A DNA stretch of 64,000 nt from Parus major (GCF_001522545.3 NC_031776.1:32688709-32752708), one strand, 5' to 3'; positions 1-42,270 are shown, counted from the stretch's first letter. Numbers and translations are program-made. The notes: a model not told the origin generated them from the letters alone.

Positions 1-2422
<2,422 letters not shown>

Positions 2423-2516
2423 GGCACTCGGCGGGCTCGTCGGAGCCGTCCCCGCAGTCATCCACGGTGTCACACTTCCACCAGAACGGGATGCACTTGT
2501 CGGTTTTGCAACGGAA
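2423..2516 (-). CDS. LRP1B: LRP1B exon 22: LDLa cluster IV repeat 1 (main part)
   Basis: 94 bp, phase 0 in, phase 1 out (TCTTCAG| to C|GTAAGTG). Reads [20 protein letters not shown], then [11 protein letters not shown]. Together with the end of exon 21 it makes a complete LDLa repeat with Trp at the docking position and a full acid box. The exon is CpG-rich in an AT-rich locus. Confidence 0.97.
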
Positions 2517-6434
<3,918 letters not shown>

Positions 6435-9400
6435 TCAGGTTAATGTTCTCCCCGGGGAAACTGCCAGTTAAGATATTCCCCACTGCACAGGCTGACAGAA
6501 CAACTGCTCTAGAATGTCCTGAGGATAATTCTGGTGACAACTCACCAGCATCAGAGGGTCCTTTATTGCCAGTTACAATGGAGGTGGGTGGAGGACAAGT
6601 CCTGCTTGCTCAGAATTTGTTGGCCCAGTCAGGGTTAAGGAAATTAAAGAATTTCAGTTCAAAAGCAACCTCCAGATTTTAAAATAAAGACAGGTCAAAC
6701 TTTCAAGTTATAAAGTAACAAACATAACTTTCCCTACTCTTTGCATAAGCAATATAAGTTGCCTCTTTTACTAGAATAAAAGTTACTAGAAAACATCCAG
6801 AACATAACATATACATTTTCTGATGCTATGTGTTTAATACCCTTTCATACAATTAATAGCATTTTATTTCATCAAAATATACTGACAAGAGAGACAGAAA
6901 AAATAACAAAAAAATTGGCATTAAAACAACCATTGCAGTAAGAGGGGTTATTGATAATTTTTGGCTTCACCAACCAACCACACGATAAAAAAAAAATAAA
7001 CAAAATGATGATGATATTCCATAGCTACAGAATCACAAAATTATGAGCCAACATCATTTGGAAAAGGAAGGAAGGACAAAAGGGAGAAAAATCTTTGGAA
7101 CATTTTTTACCTGCTGTACACTCCTTAATCCTGATGTACTTGTTCTTGGTAAACAGTAACTGAATGCCACTTTTTTTTTCCCTCCATTTAACACCAATAA
7201 TAGTAATCACGAAAGTCACAGGAGAATAACTGACCACAATAATTAATTTGTAAATCATAATCTCTTATTGCTGAATCTCTCTAATTACTGATAGAGGTGA
7301 AAAGGCAGAGCAGAGCAGCTGACTGTCACATTTAACCAGCACATGCTGAACACTTTTACCTTTACCTCGTCTTCTGCACCTTTTCACTTGGAAAGTGCTG
7401 ACATAGAGTAAGCATATCTCAAATTCCTGTTGGAACATCTCATAGCTCACTAAGATCTGATGGCTGATCCTCTGTATATGGAACCACAACTTAGAAAATT
7501 CAATTTTCTATCCATTAGTGCTCCCAGCACTGAGCTCCAGTTCAGGGCATGTTGCCCTCTGGTCGAGGAGACCTTGCTGCTTAGTCCTGAAATTATTTTC
7601 CCTTCTTATATGTCTCCATGAACCACATCTATCACACCGAAATAACAATGTGATATTTTTGAAAGAGCTTCAGAGCATTTCCGAGAAATCAGTCAAAGTC
7701 CAAAGAAATCTCAATTTTGGCACTCATCACAGAGGCAACTTTGCCACAGTTCCGTACATGGTACAGTACAAGGAAAGCTCTTGTAATTTCTCTGATTTGT
7801 AGAGTCCCATTGTGTAGGGTTTCCAATGAGAAAAGCAAACCAGGCTGACAGACGAAGCAGGATCGGACATCAGAAACTGCTGCCCTGAAAGATGCCCCTG
7901 AAGTTTTCCATAAATCTAATTCTTCTATTTTCGCTTCAGTTCTGAGACAATATTGGTTCATATAAATTATGACCCTTGCTTCTACTTTTGACATCAAATT
8001 AAAGATGTCAAAGGTCCCACTCCAGTCTCTCTAAAGACAAAAAAAGGCCTATTTTATCTGTCTGCTTTCTCTTTTTCTGATCAAAATTAAGATTAAAACC
8101 AGAATAAAAAGACATGTAAAACCTCAATGTACATGAAGAGATTTACATAGAAGAAATCATTTTGATTTCATCATCTTTATTATTCCTTACAAATGAAAAA
8201 TACACCTAATAGTCATCTTCATTTTGGATATCCAGGAAGTAAACTCCATATCCTAAGCACAGATAGAGGAATAAATGCTTATTCTTTGGTTGTGTGGATG
8301 TTTGTGGATGGCCAGACAATTTATCCTGCCTTCATTGGATTAGACTTACATCAAAATCAAAAACTTTATATTCATGAGCTACAGAAGATTCAGGAGATTG
8401 CCATGCACTGTCCGAATTGTCTCATCACTCTGCATTAATGGGGAAGCCAAGTTAAATGTGTGGCACAAGATATTAAATATTACAGTTAGAACACTGCACA
8501 TAAGAAAACTGATCATTGACTCAAGTACAATTTTCTTTTATTTAAAAAAAATAAATTCTGCAAGCACCGGGTTTAGAAGCTTAACTCTTTGAAACTTCTT
8601 AAAAATAAACCCACCTTATCAGGAATAATGAAACAAATATTGGACTCTCTTCTTTTTATATTCTTTAAAAGAAGAATGCCAAAGAATATTTGTTCCTACA
8701 AACTGGATTTCCTATTATTACCATTTATAAGCATAAAGATGAAACTGTCAATGGCTTAACATTCACAGATTCAGGTTGCAGCTTGCCCTGTCACTATTTT
8801 TATTTCTGAGCAACTCTGTAATTTTAATGGGCTTCTGCATTAATTTTTCATTAGGTCAAAATCAACTCAAACTTGCACCATTTAAAGCTGTAAAAACTAC
8901 ATGCATTGTGTTTTGAAATGTAAAGTTATTAAAAAATCAATTAAGAAAGCAATGAATAGTACAAATATATACTTGAAGTAAACCAGAAAATAAGTAGAGA
9001 ATCACTGGACAAATATTTCTTACAAAAATTCTACACTGACCATAAAAATATAAAAGTCTTATAAAAGAAGAATTAATAATAATTACATAGCAAAAAAACT
9101 TATAAAATTTCTTCTAAGCTGACCATAAACCTCAATGTATTTTCTTGTAGAAGATAAACCCATAAAGCCAGAGAGAGTTTTCTGAAAACAGGCATTGAAT
9201 GGCAACCAACTCTGACTTCCTTTACTGTTTAAGGAATAGTTCTATCATAGCTGAATACAATTTTTCGTTGCCTTTCAGAATGTTATAAGCAAGGAAACAT
9301 CAGAACTGCTGACATGTAAGAGGTTATAGAATTTACAGTTCCCATCAACTGTGAATAGCCAAACAAAAATGAACAGAAAACTGAGGTCATTTTTACACCT

Positions 9401-10360
9401 GATTATCTGATGGAGTAGTAAAATAGTTTCTCATCCTTTTTATTCTTTGCTTTGAGGACATCAGTGTTTCACACCTTCCAGAATTTCAGGCAGTGAATAC
9501 TGATTTTTTTATAAAGGTATAGAGTAGTAGAAACAGCCACTTCCTTTTTGTTCACTTTTTTCTTGAACTCCAAAAAAGCTTTAGTTGATTGATTTCGTTA
9601 TAAAAGATATAGAGTAGTTAAGTGTTGCAATGTTAATTATTAACCCTACAGCAAATTCTGTGGTGTGAATCACAGTTTTAAACAGGAAAGGAAGACTCAT
9701 TGCTCCTCTTTCTTTGACAAGCACTGCAAAACCAAATTATTTGGTGCAAATTAAGGTAAAGGCAGGTTACTTTTAGCAAAGCACATCTGCTTCCTCTGCA
9801 TCAGCTATTTGATATTTTATCACATTGCAAACTCATTAGTAAGAAAGGAATATATTCTGTTAAAGCTAAAAAATTTGCTTTTGTGATTCTTTTTCCCACC
9901 ACAGCCTCCTCCTCCCAGAGCTGGGCAAGTTCCTTGCAATTCCACCTCTTCTAACACACCTGCTGCCAACCCTGATTCTCTGGTGGTGTTTCATTATATC
10001 CACAAATCATGGATATTCTCACACTGAATGCTAATCCCCAACAGTGCTTGAGCAAACAAGTAGATGAGAAAAGGGGCAAGAAAGAGGAGGCAGAAAGGAG
10101 AAGGAGTGCACAGGCTTTTCAGAGAGCTGCAGAAAATAGGAAGAAAAAACACAGGCAGGTGATAAAAGGGAAGAACAAGGAGGGTTGCAACAGATCAGAA
10201 GTGGTGGGAAATAAAAATTATTAGATACTTGAAGACAAATAAAAATGGCAATATATAACATAATAAAGGAAGATAAAGTGCTGCATGAACTTAAGAGAAG
10301 AGCCACAGGAGGGAACATGATTATGTAGACACATGAGAAATGTGACAGACTTAAAATATA

Positions 10361-10379
10361 TCTGTCTCTCTCTCTCTCC
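10361..10379. repeat. (CT)n short microsatellite
   Basis: About eight CT units inside intron 19. Confidence 0.8.
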
Positions 10380-13300
10380 TGCATTTTGTATGAATTTCGA
10401 TCCAAGAATATAAATTTATAAGCTATAAATCATATTTGTGATACAAATGTTTACTTTTCTCTAAAAAGTGAACTCTGCTTCCCTTATATTTTCTGAGCAC
10501 ATTTACTTAAGCATAAAAAAAAAATGTTCATTTGATTTCAGGAATGAAAAACATTCCATCTAAGATTCCTGACCTACAAAACCTGCTTATGGAGTAGTCA
10601 TACACAAGTGAAGCCCAGCTCCCTTGGCTCTTATTGAAACACAAGTTTTTTTCCAAAAGTAAAAGCAAATACAATAGCACAAATAATCATAGAAAAGGTC
10701 TCACCTGCAGGTAAGATAAAATCAATGTACCAAGAAACAGTGTCCTTTAAAGGACAAATACTGACCCCTTCTAAGAGACAAAAAACCCAAAGCCAAACAA
10801 AATTATCAGTGCCCTATCATATCCAGAAGATGGTTGATCACTTCCAAGACAGAAAGAGATGAGTCCCTTCCCTTTCCAAAAAACAAAGGATTTCAACCTT
10901 CCCCTACCTTTGTGCAAAATCTACAAAAGCAGAAGGGGTAAAAGATTCCTGTTAGGCTCTTCCTAAAAATTCATTCAGCAAGAGTGCCAGTGCTGGGAAG
11001 CATTTGCTAAAGGTAATTAATTGTTGTTACTTGCTAGCTCCCCATGGCATTAGAGCAGTTTCTGTTTAAGAATTTTGGCACCAAAACACAGAAAATTTAC
11101 ATGGGTGACCAAACCTGAAAAAACAGGCTACACTGTTGTGAATTCCATTCTCTGGAACTTGATTTTCTGAACTGCACTAAAACAGAAATAAAAAGCCTAC
11201 TGACATCTTGATCGAAATGGAACCAGTGGTAATCTCCTAGGAAGGATTACAAACCCTCCAAAGACAAATTGCATCAAGGAAGAACAACACTTAATAAGAA
11301 AATAGCAATTAAACCTACAAAACCAAATAAACTTGGAAATTGCTGATCTTCTCTTCTGCAGCAATTACTGGCTCCCACTGTCCTCTTTCCAAGTGAACTC
11401 CCTTGTAGCTGTTTCTGCTCATTTTACATTCAACTTGGAACCTCTCTGAGACACAGTCAACACTTTTTATTTCCTGTACTAACTCCTGATGCTTGCTCCC
11501 TTTGATAAAGGATTTGAAGCGCTTAGTCCGTAACGTTAATAAATGAATAATGACAATAAGATTATCTCTATTAAGCTTCTGACAAAGTATGTAGTTTTTG
11601 ATAGATATAATTAAATTTAAGTATATTTTATTAAAATACTATATTTTAAAGATGAGATATTTTATGATCATTATTATTTTTATGAAACTGACAGTTTGTT
11701 TAAAAACCTAAACCTGTTAAACTCAATGAACAGAAAAAAAATAAAAATAATGGACTATATAGATTAAATCCAGCAATTGAAGCTATGTTTCACACTAAAA
11801 AAAAAAAATTAAAAATATACTTTTAGGATGTTATTACTCCTATCTTTAATAACATGTCCATGCATAAATATTTCTTTCTGCAAAATGCATCTGTACATCA
11901 CACATCCATATTGGATTAAGTATGGAAGATAAAAGTCCTAGCATTCAGTGGTGAGATATTTTATCAGTATAAAAATATAACTGAAACAATGGAAACTGAG
12001 AATATTTCAGTACAACAAACTCACACAAAACTTGTTATAACATCTCCAAACTGCTATCACTAAAGGAGCAGGAAATTTAGACTGAAATCTGAATATCTTA
12101 AAGCACTAACATACTTGAGATATTAAAGCTCACTAATCGGTATAACATCACCGTGAGAAGAGATGCAAAACTTTTTCAAAATCTGCCTATAAAACCAGTT
12201 GTTCAAAACTAGGAATGAAATATTTTATTGTCCCACTTTAAAATGTTTTATTACCTTTTTTAATTCACTGTGAGCAGTTGTTTATATGCTAATTACTGCA
12301 CGGCAGTATGGAGCAATAATTAAATTATTCTCAAATATATACAAGATATATACAAGTCACTTTTTGAGCAAAACAACAAACAGTGTGCTAGTGAGTTTCA
12401 AAGGTTTTTAAATTATTTTTCAGATTTGAAGAGAGCCTTTTCCTGTCTGCCAGCCTCTCACTTTAGACTCCTCTCCTGCTGCTGGTTTTGATATCCATTC
12501 CCAGTGACCCCCAAACTATTCCTACTTTTATCTTTCCCTCTCCTGCCATTATCCAACTGTGAGGACATAAACTACTGGGCCACTTGGGTTTATCTCATTT
12601 ATGTTCTAGGGAAACCACGTGAGCTGTTCAACACTGCTACTGCCTTGATCCAAATCCTCCCATTTTCCATTGTGTTGATACAAACAGGGAGAGAACAGGA
12701 GATCTGTGGTTTATGGTCTCTGTTGTGATTGCCCCCTGACAGGGGAACAACTGCGTGGAAAGTAATGCCCATCCCTTAAAATCAAATCTGTGATGGCACA
12801 AGTCCAGCTCATGAAAAGGGTTCAAGTATAGTGAATTATTTTCAGAAGTTTAATTTGAGCCTATTTCAGCAGAGCAGTGGAATATACAGAACCAACCTGT
12901 TGGCAACCTTCATAAACTGGGCTCCAGAACCTGGAGACTGAGGAACTTAATGTCACTGTGTGAACTGCCTTTAATAGAGGTGAATCTGAGTAACTTTTCC
13001 TGAATATTATCCTTTAAAAGAGAAGGAACACAATAAAATGAAGTAATCAGATTTAGAAAGACGTATGGATCTGAGAATTTTATAGGAACAATTATGCAAA
13101 GTGAATCCAGAAGTCAATATTGGAGAGGGAGCAATTATCAGTTTGTGCTATCAGATGTGGCTACGATGAATAAATCTATAGACTCCTCAAAAGTTTGGAA
13201 AAAACTTAAAATATCAAAACTTGCCATATTAGAAGTACTTCTCATCTGCTCTGAGAAACAAACCCTCTTTTCAGACTTCTCTAGTTTTTGAGCTATGAAA

Positions 13301-15644
13301 ACTTCCAGTATAAATCTGGGAGGAATTGGTTTCTACAACATTGTAGATCACTTCTACATTAGGAAAATATTATAAACTATTGGATATACTCACATAAACT
13401 CTGGTGGCAGAGATCAGAAAATTAGACACAAATACTCATTTTCTACCTACAAACTCCTTAAAGAGAGCAACTTTTGAAATTACAGGCACTAAAAATTAAA
13501 ATGGTTGGACTGTCCAAACCCCTTGTTACTTCAAAACTTGCATACATATGCTCCAGTTCTTAGAACTGCAAACATTCAGGCAGAAGCTGTCCCAAGAACT
13601 GGGTGGTTTTTTTTTCAAATTGGTACTCCAGGAAAGTTATTCTCTGTTAACCATATTACAGCTAAAGAAGTAACTTAATAATAATTTAGTTAAAGTACAA
13701 CACTTTTCCGTTGCTTAATTTCCATGCCTGTGTCAAATGAAGGAATGAAGTGCCAAACTTTTTGTTTTTACAGTTTAAAGCATCAACTTGACACAGTTTA
13801 AGGCCTAATCTCAGAGAAATTTCTGTACTTCCTAAACTGGACTGTCAGAGTTCCCTTTTATAATTTCATTATACTGAAATGCTCATCTTCAAAGGGAAAT
13901 GGGGGAATGCAGGCACCTCTGGGATTTAGGAGCCCTGAAGGTTGGGAAAACCTGCATGGAGCAACCAGATACCCAGGGAACTGTGAAGTCTGCATCTCCT
14001 CTGGGCGGTGGGAACAGAAAGCAGCTAAGTCTGACAAATTCTTAAATTTTTTATTTACTTTTTTTTAAAGCTCACATAAGTAAACCAGCTTAGTGCTTAG
14101 CCAGATTAGTGCTTCAATACTTGCTTAATCATTTCCAGTGTATAACATTTGTGAATGCTGCAGTGCTGAATTGGCTAAGCTCTAAAGACAGTTTACATAA
14201 CCAAGCATTAAACTTCAAACAGCTCAGCAAGGTCATCGCTGCCCCCAGCACCAAGAAGAGCTCCCAAGTACTCTAAGATTTCTGGCCTAGTTAGCATGTT
14301 TTCAAAATTCTTACTAGGACTCTTGGAGCAATTATAAAAAGACCATTTCTCTATTAAAATGCAGAGGAAATTTATAAGAGAAAAGCAGCAGATGTTCTCC
14401 TCAAAAACTTTAAGGTATATAAGAAACAAACAAATAAAATAAAAAACCCCATATTTGTTGAAATAATGTCAACACCAAGATCTAATTACATGTAAATTCC
14501 CATTGCATGTAATAAACACTCCCTGGTTTAACAGACAGCATGTCAATAATTAGCTTAAGATTATTGTGTTTATCCTAAATTATCTGATGTAGAGCACAAA
14601 ACACTGCATGCTGTCTCATACCATCCCTCAATGGTATGAAATCCACTAATTCTGACAAGTTACTTATCTGCTGAGTCTTTTGAAATCTTTGTGGCATTTT
14701 CTGATGCCCTTTGCAACAGATAATTTAAGATCCAAAAAATCATAGTTTCAGGGAAAAAAAACTCCGAGCAAGCCAGCCTTCTCCTCAGAGGTCACAGAAA
14801 CAAGTGAGAAAATGCTTAGTTTTCCACTAAAAGCACTTCACTCACAGCATTCTCACTCAGACTTTTTCCTCTCCTCCATGAGAATTTGTTTTGTGGTCGC
14901 CTATCTGTGCCTTTATCCTTCTCCATTTGAAAACATGAAGAATGAGAGCAAACTCAACCATCTCCCCCTTAGTTAATTTTGACAATACAAAATGTCCAAA
15001 ATGACAAAGGAAAACAGACCATGAAATCCATGTGAAAAATACTCCTTCAAGAAACACAGTTATCACAAGAGATAAAAGCTAATCTTTCTCATTTAAATGC
15101 TTATCAGTGTGGATTACAGATATCAGAAAGCCAAGGGGGATCACAATTCCAAACACTGAACTTCCCTGAGTTTCCTTCCCCTATTAAAATAATTGTTTTG
15201 CAATGGCTAAATTTCATCTTCCAAAATATTTTTAGTCTTGTGCTGTATCACAAAGAAATTAAAATTTTATTTGGTTGGTTGTTCCAGGAGAAAGCAGGAA
15301 GAAAGGGAAAAGACTCTGATTAAAGACAAATTGATCATTAGGTGTGAACTCTGCAAAACTGTCAAAGCTCCCCTTGGAGCACCCATGGAGATGTTCTTTG
15401 GTTGACACCAAGAACTCTATCACTGTTTTGTTAAATACACAGAAACTTTTCTACAACTTCATTTTGATTTGATAATGGAGTTTTGATTAAACTCTTGACA
15501 ACAGAAAGCGACAAATGGCATTAGGTGTGGGCAGGAGGGAGAGGATCCAGACAAGGAACACAAAGATGATGCAAGGCTTTTGAAGCTACCATGAGAGCAA
15601 AGACTGAGACTTGTTCACTCTTAAGAAAAGAAGACAAACCTAAT

Positions 15645-15968
15645 CACCACATTCCAGCCTTTAAAGGGGGGCTGCAAAGAAAAGGAGACTCCCTTTCTAC
15701 ATGGAAAAGGTGAGGGGTGATGTGAACATGTTATTCCTGGGAAGATTCCATATTGGAAACAAGAGGAAAACTTTTCACAATGAGACCACTGAGCCATTGG
15801 AATAATCTTCCCAGGGAAATGGTGAATTGGACAATTCTAAGATGCAGTTGGATATGGTTGTGGGTCATCTAGACGGTGCTTTTCCCAGAAAAGGTTGGAC
15901 TAGATGATCCATGAGGTTGGACTAGGCGATCCACGAGGTCTCTTCCAACCTCGTCCTCTACGATGACT
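15645..15968 (+). mobile_element. CR1-like LINE 3' fragment (diverged)
   Basis: The order of segments fits a CR1 3' end: CAGCCTTTAAAGGGGGGCTG near the left, then a GAGGAAAACTTTTCACAATG segment, CCCAGGGAAATGGTGAATTG, and GGTTGGACTAGATGATCC followed by CTCTTCCAACCTCG. About 320 bp, antisense to LRP1B. Near its 3' end a 22 bp unit beginning GGTTGGACTAG is duplicated in tandem (15893 and 15915). It could instead be another avian retroelement with a CR1-derived tail; the subfamily is not determined. Confidence 0.65.
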
Positions 15969-16636
15969 GGCTAAGCAGAAAACCTTGCTTTGACATCATT
16001 TAAATACCTCAGGATCCTTCTCCCAAAGCTCACTTATGGATTGAATATTTATGCACCTTATGGACTTCAAAGAGCCATGTCCTCAAAAGCAGCACAGTGC
16101 CAGCTTTACACAAAGTCACCACTACTTTTGGAGCCTCAGATTCTTCACTGGTACCAATTTTAAATAAATTTGCTGTGACACTGTGACAAATTTCCTTCTC
16201 CAGGATCAGGCATGTGAAGAAGAAGACATTGACTCTGTGGATATAAAGCAGTTGAAACTGATTTTACCCAATTGTGCAGGAGAACCCCACAGGCTGGAGG
16301 TGAAGGCAATGGACACTGAAGATGTAATTTTGCACCTATCTCCTGAGTTTAGTGACAGGAGGACATTTTTGGGGAAAGAAAAGTTCTGAAACTCTCAGGC
16401 TAAAAGGGAAGACCATGAAAGGTTTGACCACTGCAGTCAGTTTAGGGCTAAGAGGGACATATTGGCTTTTATTTACTTCTTTCCTTTGAAAGACCCAGAA
16501 AGAACAGTAAGAAGATAAGACATTCTAGAGTGTCTCCAATCTACCATCTCAAACAACTGCCATTGAATTATTCATGATGTATTTATAACCTAAAATTCAT
16601 GAATGAAAGGGCTAAAAATCTTGTTTTGCTTTTCCA

Positions 16637-16672
16637 TTTTTTTATTATTATTATTTTATTTATTTATTTAAT
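16637..16672. repeat. (TTA)n/(TTTA)n microsatellite
   Basis: A T run followed by four TTA-type and four TTTA-type units. Confidence 0.85.
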
Positions 16673-17549
16673 GGTGAAGTTTTGGTCTGAAAGTAAAGTA
16701 GTTATTTAATCAGTTGTGGCTTGGAGAAGACCTGGAGGCACCCAGAACAAGATAAAAGCCTAAAAAAGCCCAAATCCATGAAGTATTACCAACAGTGCAG
16801 TGCTGCTGAGGTTTGGGTAAAGCTTGAGAAGGGAGCTCAGGTAACAATTTCATCTCAAATAAAACCCCAACAAAAACTTAGACTGATACTATTTCATATA
16901 TTTGATTTAAAATGAAAGATCTTTAATTATACAATTTGGAATGTGAGAACTATTTATCACAGCATAGATTTATTTTTTGTTAATACTTTATAGATAAATG
17001 ACACAAGCTTTTTAATTTTCTGTCAGGTGAGAAGCAAAACATGGGGATAAAGATTAGTTCATTACATAAGTATTTCAAGAGTTATTGTTTCATCCATCTA
17101 CCAGGAAAGCCCCAAATTATATTTGAAATATTGGTTTCATGCTGAGCAGACTAATGGCTTTTCCAGGCTTTCTGAGGTGGGAGAAAAGGCAGATTTTAGC
17201 CCTACTCTGACACATGGCACAGAGGATCTATCCCTACTACTTTAACAGCAAGTTTCACTCACTTTTTAACTTAATCAAGAACATGTCTGTATATGACAGA
17301 GTATAAAATTGACCAGGCTGCCTCAGATTGCGGAGTCTGTTCCTAGAGCTTCTTTTTCTAGTTGACATTTTTCCTACAAACACATAATACTGCATGTTTA
17401 AAAGCTATTGACATCCATAACAGAGAACAAAAATGAAAAACAGATTTTAAAATATTGATAAAAGGAAAAAAAAAATCATCTCAGAAAAGGTTGGAAAAAA
17501 GTTTTAAAGGACAGTTTTTACATAAATATATATAACGTGGAAAGCATCA

Positions 17550-17825
<276 letters not shown>

Positions 17826-17844
17826 TCACTGAGAGAGAGGTTTC

Positions 17845-17974
17845 ACATCCCTGGGAGTGTCCGAGGCCAGGTTGGATGGGGCTTGGAGCAAGCTGGGATA
17901 GTGGATGTTATCCCTGCCCATCTTGGGGGTTTGAAACCAGATGGTCTTTTCTAAACCAAACCATTCTATGACTC
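17845..17974 (+). mobile_element. CR1-like LINE 3' fragment beside exon 19 acceptor
   Basis: The plus strand reads CCAGGTTGGATGGGGCTTGG, then GGGATAGTGGATGTTATCCC and AACCAAACCATTCTATGACTC, a typical CR1 3' end, antisense to LRP1B. The copy is 5'-truncated. Its left end lies about 54 bp from the splice acceptor of exon 19, where branch-point sequences usually lie. Confidence 0.9.
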
Positions 17975-18140
17975 AATGCTTAATTTATTTAGCTGATTTC
18001 AAGGATAAATCACTACTTACAATATTTCCACCTTCCAGATAAAACTTTGCATTTTTCTAGACCTGTCTGTGCTGAATGAAAAGGGTTTGAATAGGAATCC
18101 TGGTGCTAAATATGACTTTATTAAAAAGTATAATTAGAAA

Positions 18141-18236
18141 GCTAATTTTTTTCACCTTTTTTTTTTTTAGCTTTCAGAGGCCAAATCTGGGCCAAGTTTT
18201 TCAGAGAAAAAACAGGTTTTTGAATGAAAATTAAAT
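18141..18236. repeat. ~90 bp intronic direct repeat, copy 1
   Basis: Same orientation and order of sequence words as copy 2 at 22044-22131, with a longer internal T tract (about 14 T's against 5). The flanking sequences of the two copies differ, and no obvious target-site duplication or poly-A tail is seen. Confidence 0.9.
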
Positions 18237-19603
18237 TACAGACTAGTAAAATGTACATTTAAATTGACAGAATTTGGAATTTAGAAATTAGAATTTGAAG
18301 CACCACCCAAACAGGACTTTGTTAATCTCACATCCTGCATAAAAGGCATCACTACTATATTTATCAGAAATATGCTATTACATCTACTTTTTCTTTTTTT
18401 TTAACACATATTACAAAACTTTTTTTGCTGTTAACAGCCACATAAAGCAAATAGAATTGTTTCAAGAGATACTACTTCTAAAACATTAAAACAATTTCTC
18501 GCACAGAGGGTTTAGAAATGAGTGAAACACTGAGAAAGATTGTTGGAAAGCTGAGAAGTTTTCCCCTCAGCAAGCTATTTAACCACAATGCTGAGCATGT
18601 TTGCCATAAAGAAAGAAAAATCCCATTATTTAGCACATGTGGCTGCTGTTGTGTGCCATTACTCAGAACCTCAGGACAGATCTTTCCAGCTGGGAAGTTG
18701 ATTCTGCTCTACAGGCTTTGGACAGGCTCTCCAAAATCCAGATGCAGCTCATATTCCTAATAACCTCCTGGAACAGAATTTGTGTGCAGGAGGAAATGGT
18801 GGCCCTAAGAGCAGTTACAGGTATCCTACAACACACAGGTGCAATATCCTGGCACCAGACTCGCTCCACACAAGCAGCAGAGAGAGGGAACTTCTCCACT
18901 CTCTCCAACAGAGAATGTTTTCTTTGGAAACAAACTGCATGGCATCAGCAGGATAATTCACTAAGCATTTCTTGTTCGTGAGAAAAACCCCAAGATACAA
19001 GTAATACCATTTCAAATTATCTCTGAATTTCAGTTTTTATTTCCAGTAAAATTCTATATTAAAATAAATGAACAAAGGCTTATGTTTATCAATAAAAATG
19101 TAAAAAACAGCTTTGGAAAGCTGTCCACATACACCAAAAAGGAACACAGTAACTTTATTATGCCTATTTATTTATATATCTAAGACTTCCTGAAAGACTG
19201 GGGCTCTCTGGACTAACTTTGTAGAGTGATTATTGCATACTCAGGGATGCCCAGGCAACCACAGAAAGATCCCATCTCTTCATATCTTGAAGACATTAAA
19301 CAAAGGTCTACATCCTCCCTCCCAAATTTTACAGGGAAGAAAGGGTACAGTTACAAGAAAATTAGATTCTAGTTCTAAGAAATAGTAGAAAATAGCTTTT
19401 AGCTCAAAACTAGTAAACTAGTTAGGTTTATTGTATTAAAACTAGTTAGGTTTTTTTAAATAGGTTATATTTTTATATAGGAAAAACAGTGCTTTTCTTT
19501 GTTTAAATAGAATCCAGACCAACACAACAACTCTCTCCTATCACTGAATATTAGATTTAAAACAAAACAAAATAACAAACAACTAAGTATTATTTCCTAT
19601 CTA

Positions 19604-34110
<14,507 letters not shown>

Positions 34111-34233
34111 CACATTCCAAGGATTCATCTGATCCATCTCCACAGTCATCATCGTGGTCACAAACAAACTGTTTGGGAATGCAGACTTTGTTATGGCACA
34201 TGAAAGCATTCTCATCACAAGTGTTATTGGGAG
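34111..34233 (-). CDS. LRP1B: LRP1B exon 12: LDLa repeat, cluster III repeat 8 (GC donor)
   Basis: 123 bp, phase 1-1. Begins [18 protein letters not shown] and continues [21 protein letters not shown]. All acidic ligands are present and Phe occupies the docking position; NNT is a potential glycosylation site. The 3' boundary is unusual: the only position that keeps the frame into exon 13 is TGTG|GCAAGTATAA, a GC rather than GT donor. The GT four bases downstream would shift the frame. Confidence 0.96.
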
Positions 34234-37370
<3,137 letters not shown>

Positions 37371-37490
37371 CGCAAACGGCATCGCTCTCGTCTAACCCAT
37401 CTCCACAGTCGTCCTCACCATCGCAGGTCCACTGCCTGGAGATGCACTTGTGTGCAGAGCAAGCAAACTGATTCCATGAGCAGGATGAAT
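37371..37490 (-). CDS. LRP1B: LRP1B exon 10: LDLa repeat, cluster III repeat 6
   Basis: 120 bp, phase 1-1 (TCCCCAG| to G|GTGAGTG). Starts [18 protein letters not shown] and continues [19 protein letters not shown] to the last Cys. [10 protein letters not shown] is recalled as diagnostic for LRP1B, since LRP1 has a different loop. It has a complete calcium box and Trp at the docking site. Base composition rises to GC-rich across the exon and its 3' flank. Confidence 0.97.
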
Positions 37491-42015
<4,525 letters not shown>

Positions 42016-42156
42016 TTAATTTTCACAATTTAATTTAAAACGCAGGAGCCCACGCAGGTGTTGGAATCCCAAGCAGCAACGCCCAGGAATTAACTGCTAC
42101 ATAAGAAGGAATAATCAGGGAGCAGCTGCTGGGAGGGGGCACAAACACAAACTTAC

Positions 42157-42270
42157 TGCAGTTCTTTTCATCCGAGGCATCTGCACAGTCGATGATCTGG
42201 TTGCACCGCGCCGATTTCCCGACGCAAACCCCATCTGCACAGCGGAATTCTGTCGAGGCGCACGCTGAGT
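42157..42270 (-). CDS. LRP1B: LRP1B exon 7: LDLa repeat, cluster III repeat 3
   Basis: 114 bp, phase 1-1 (GTTCCAG| to A|GTAAGTT). Reads [20 protein letters not shown], then [17 protein letters not shown]. The first acidic calcium ligand is Asn (CNQ instead of CDG), as in LRP1. The position before it is Ala-Arg, so the aromatic docking residue is missing and this repeat probably contributes less to lysine-dependent ligand binding (inference). It is separated from exon 8 by the shortest intron of the cluster (196 bp). Confidence 0.96.

Noticed and set aside
10009..10224. Lys/Glu/Arg-rich plus-strand ORF
   Set aside because: Arises from a purine-rich tract; no conserved motif, and simple sequence explains the composition.
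14616..14640. Small perfect inverted repeat (ATACCAT/ATGGTAT) as a possible hairpin RNA
   Set aside because: The stem is only about 7-8 bp, well below a microRNA precursor, and is expected by chance at this window size.
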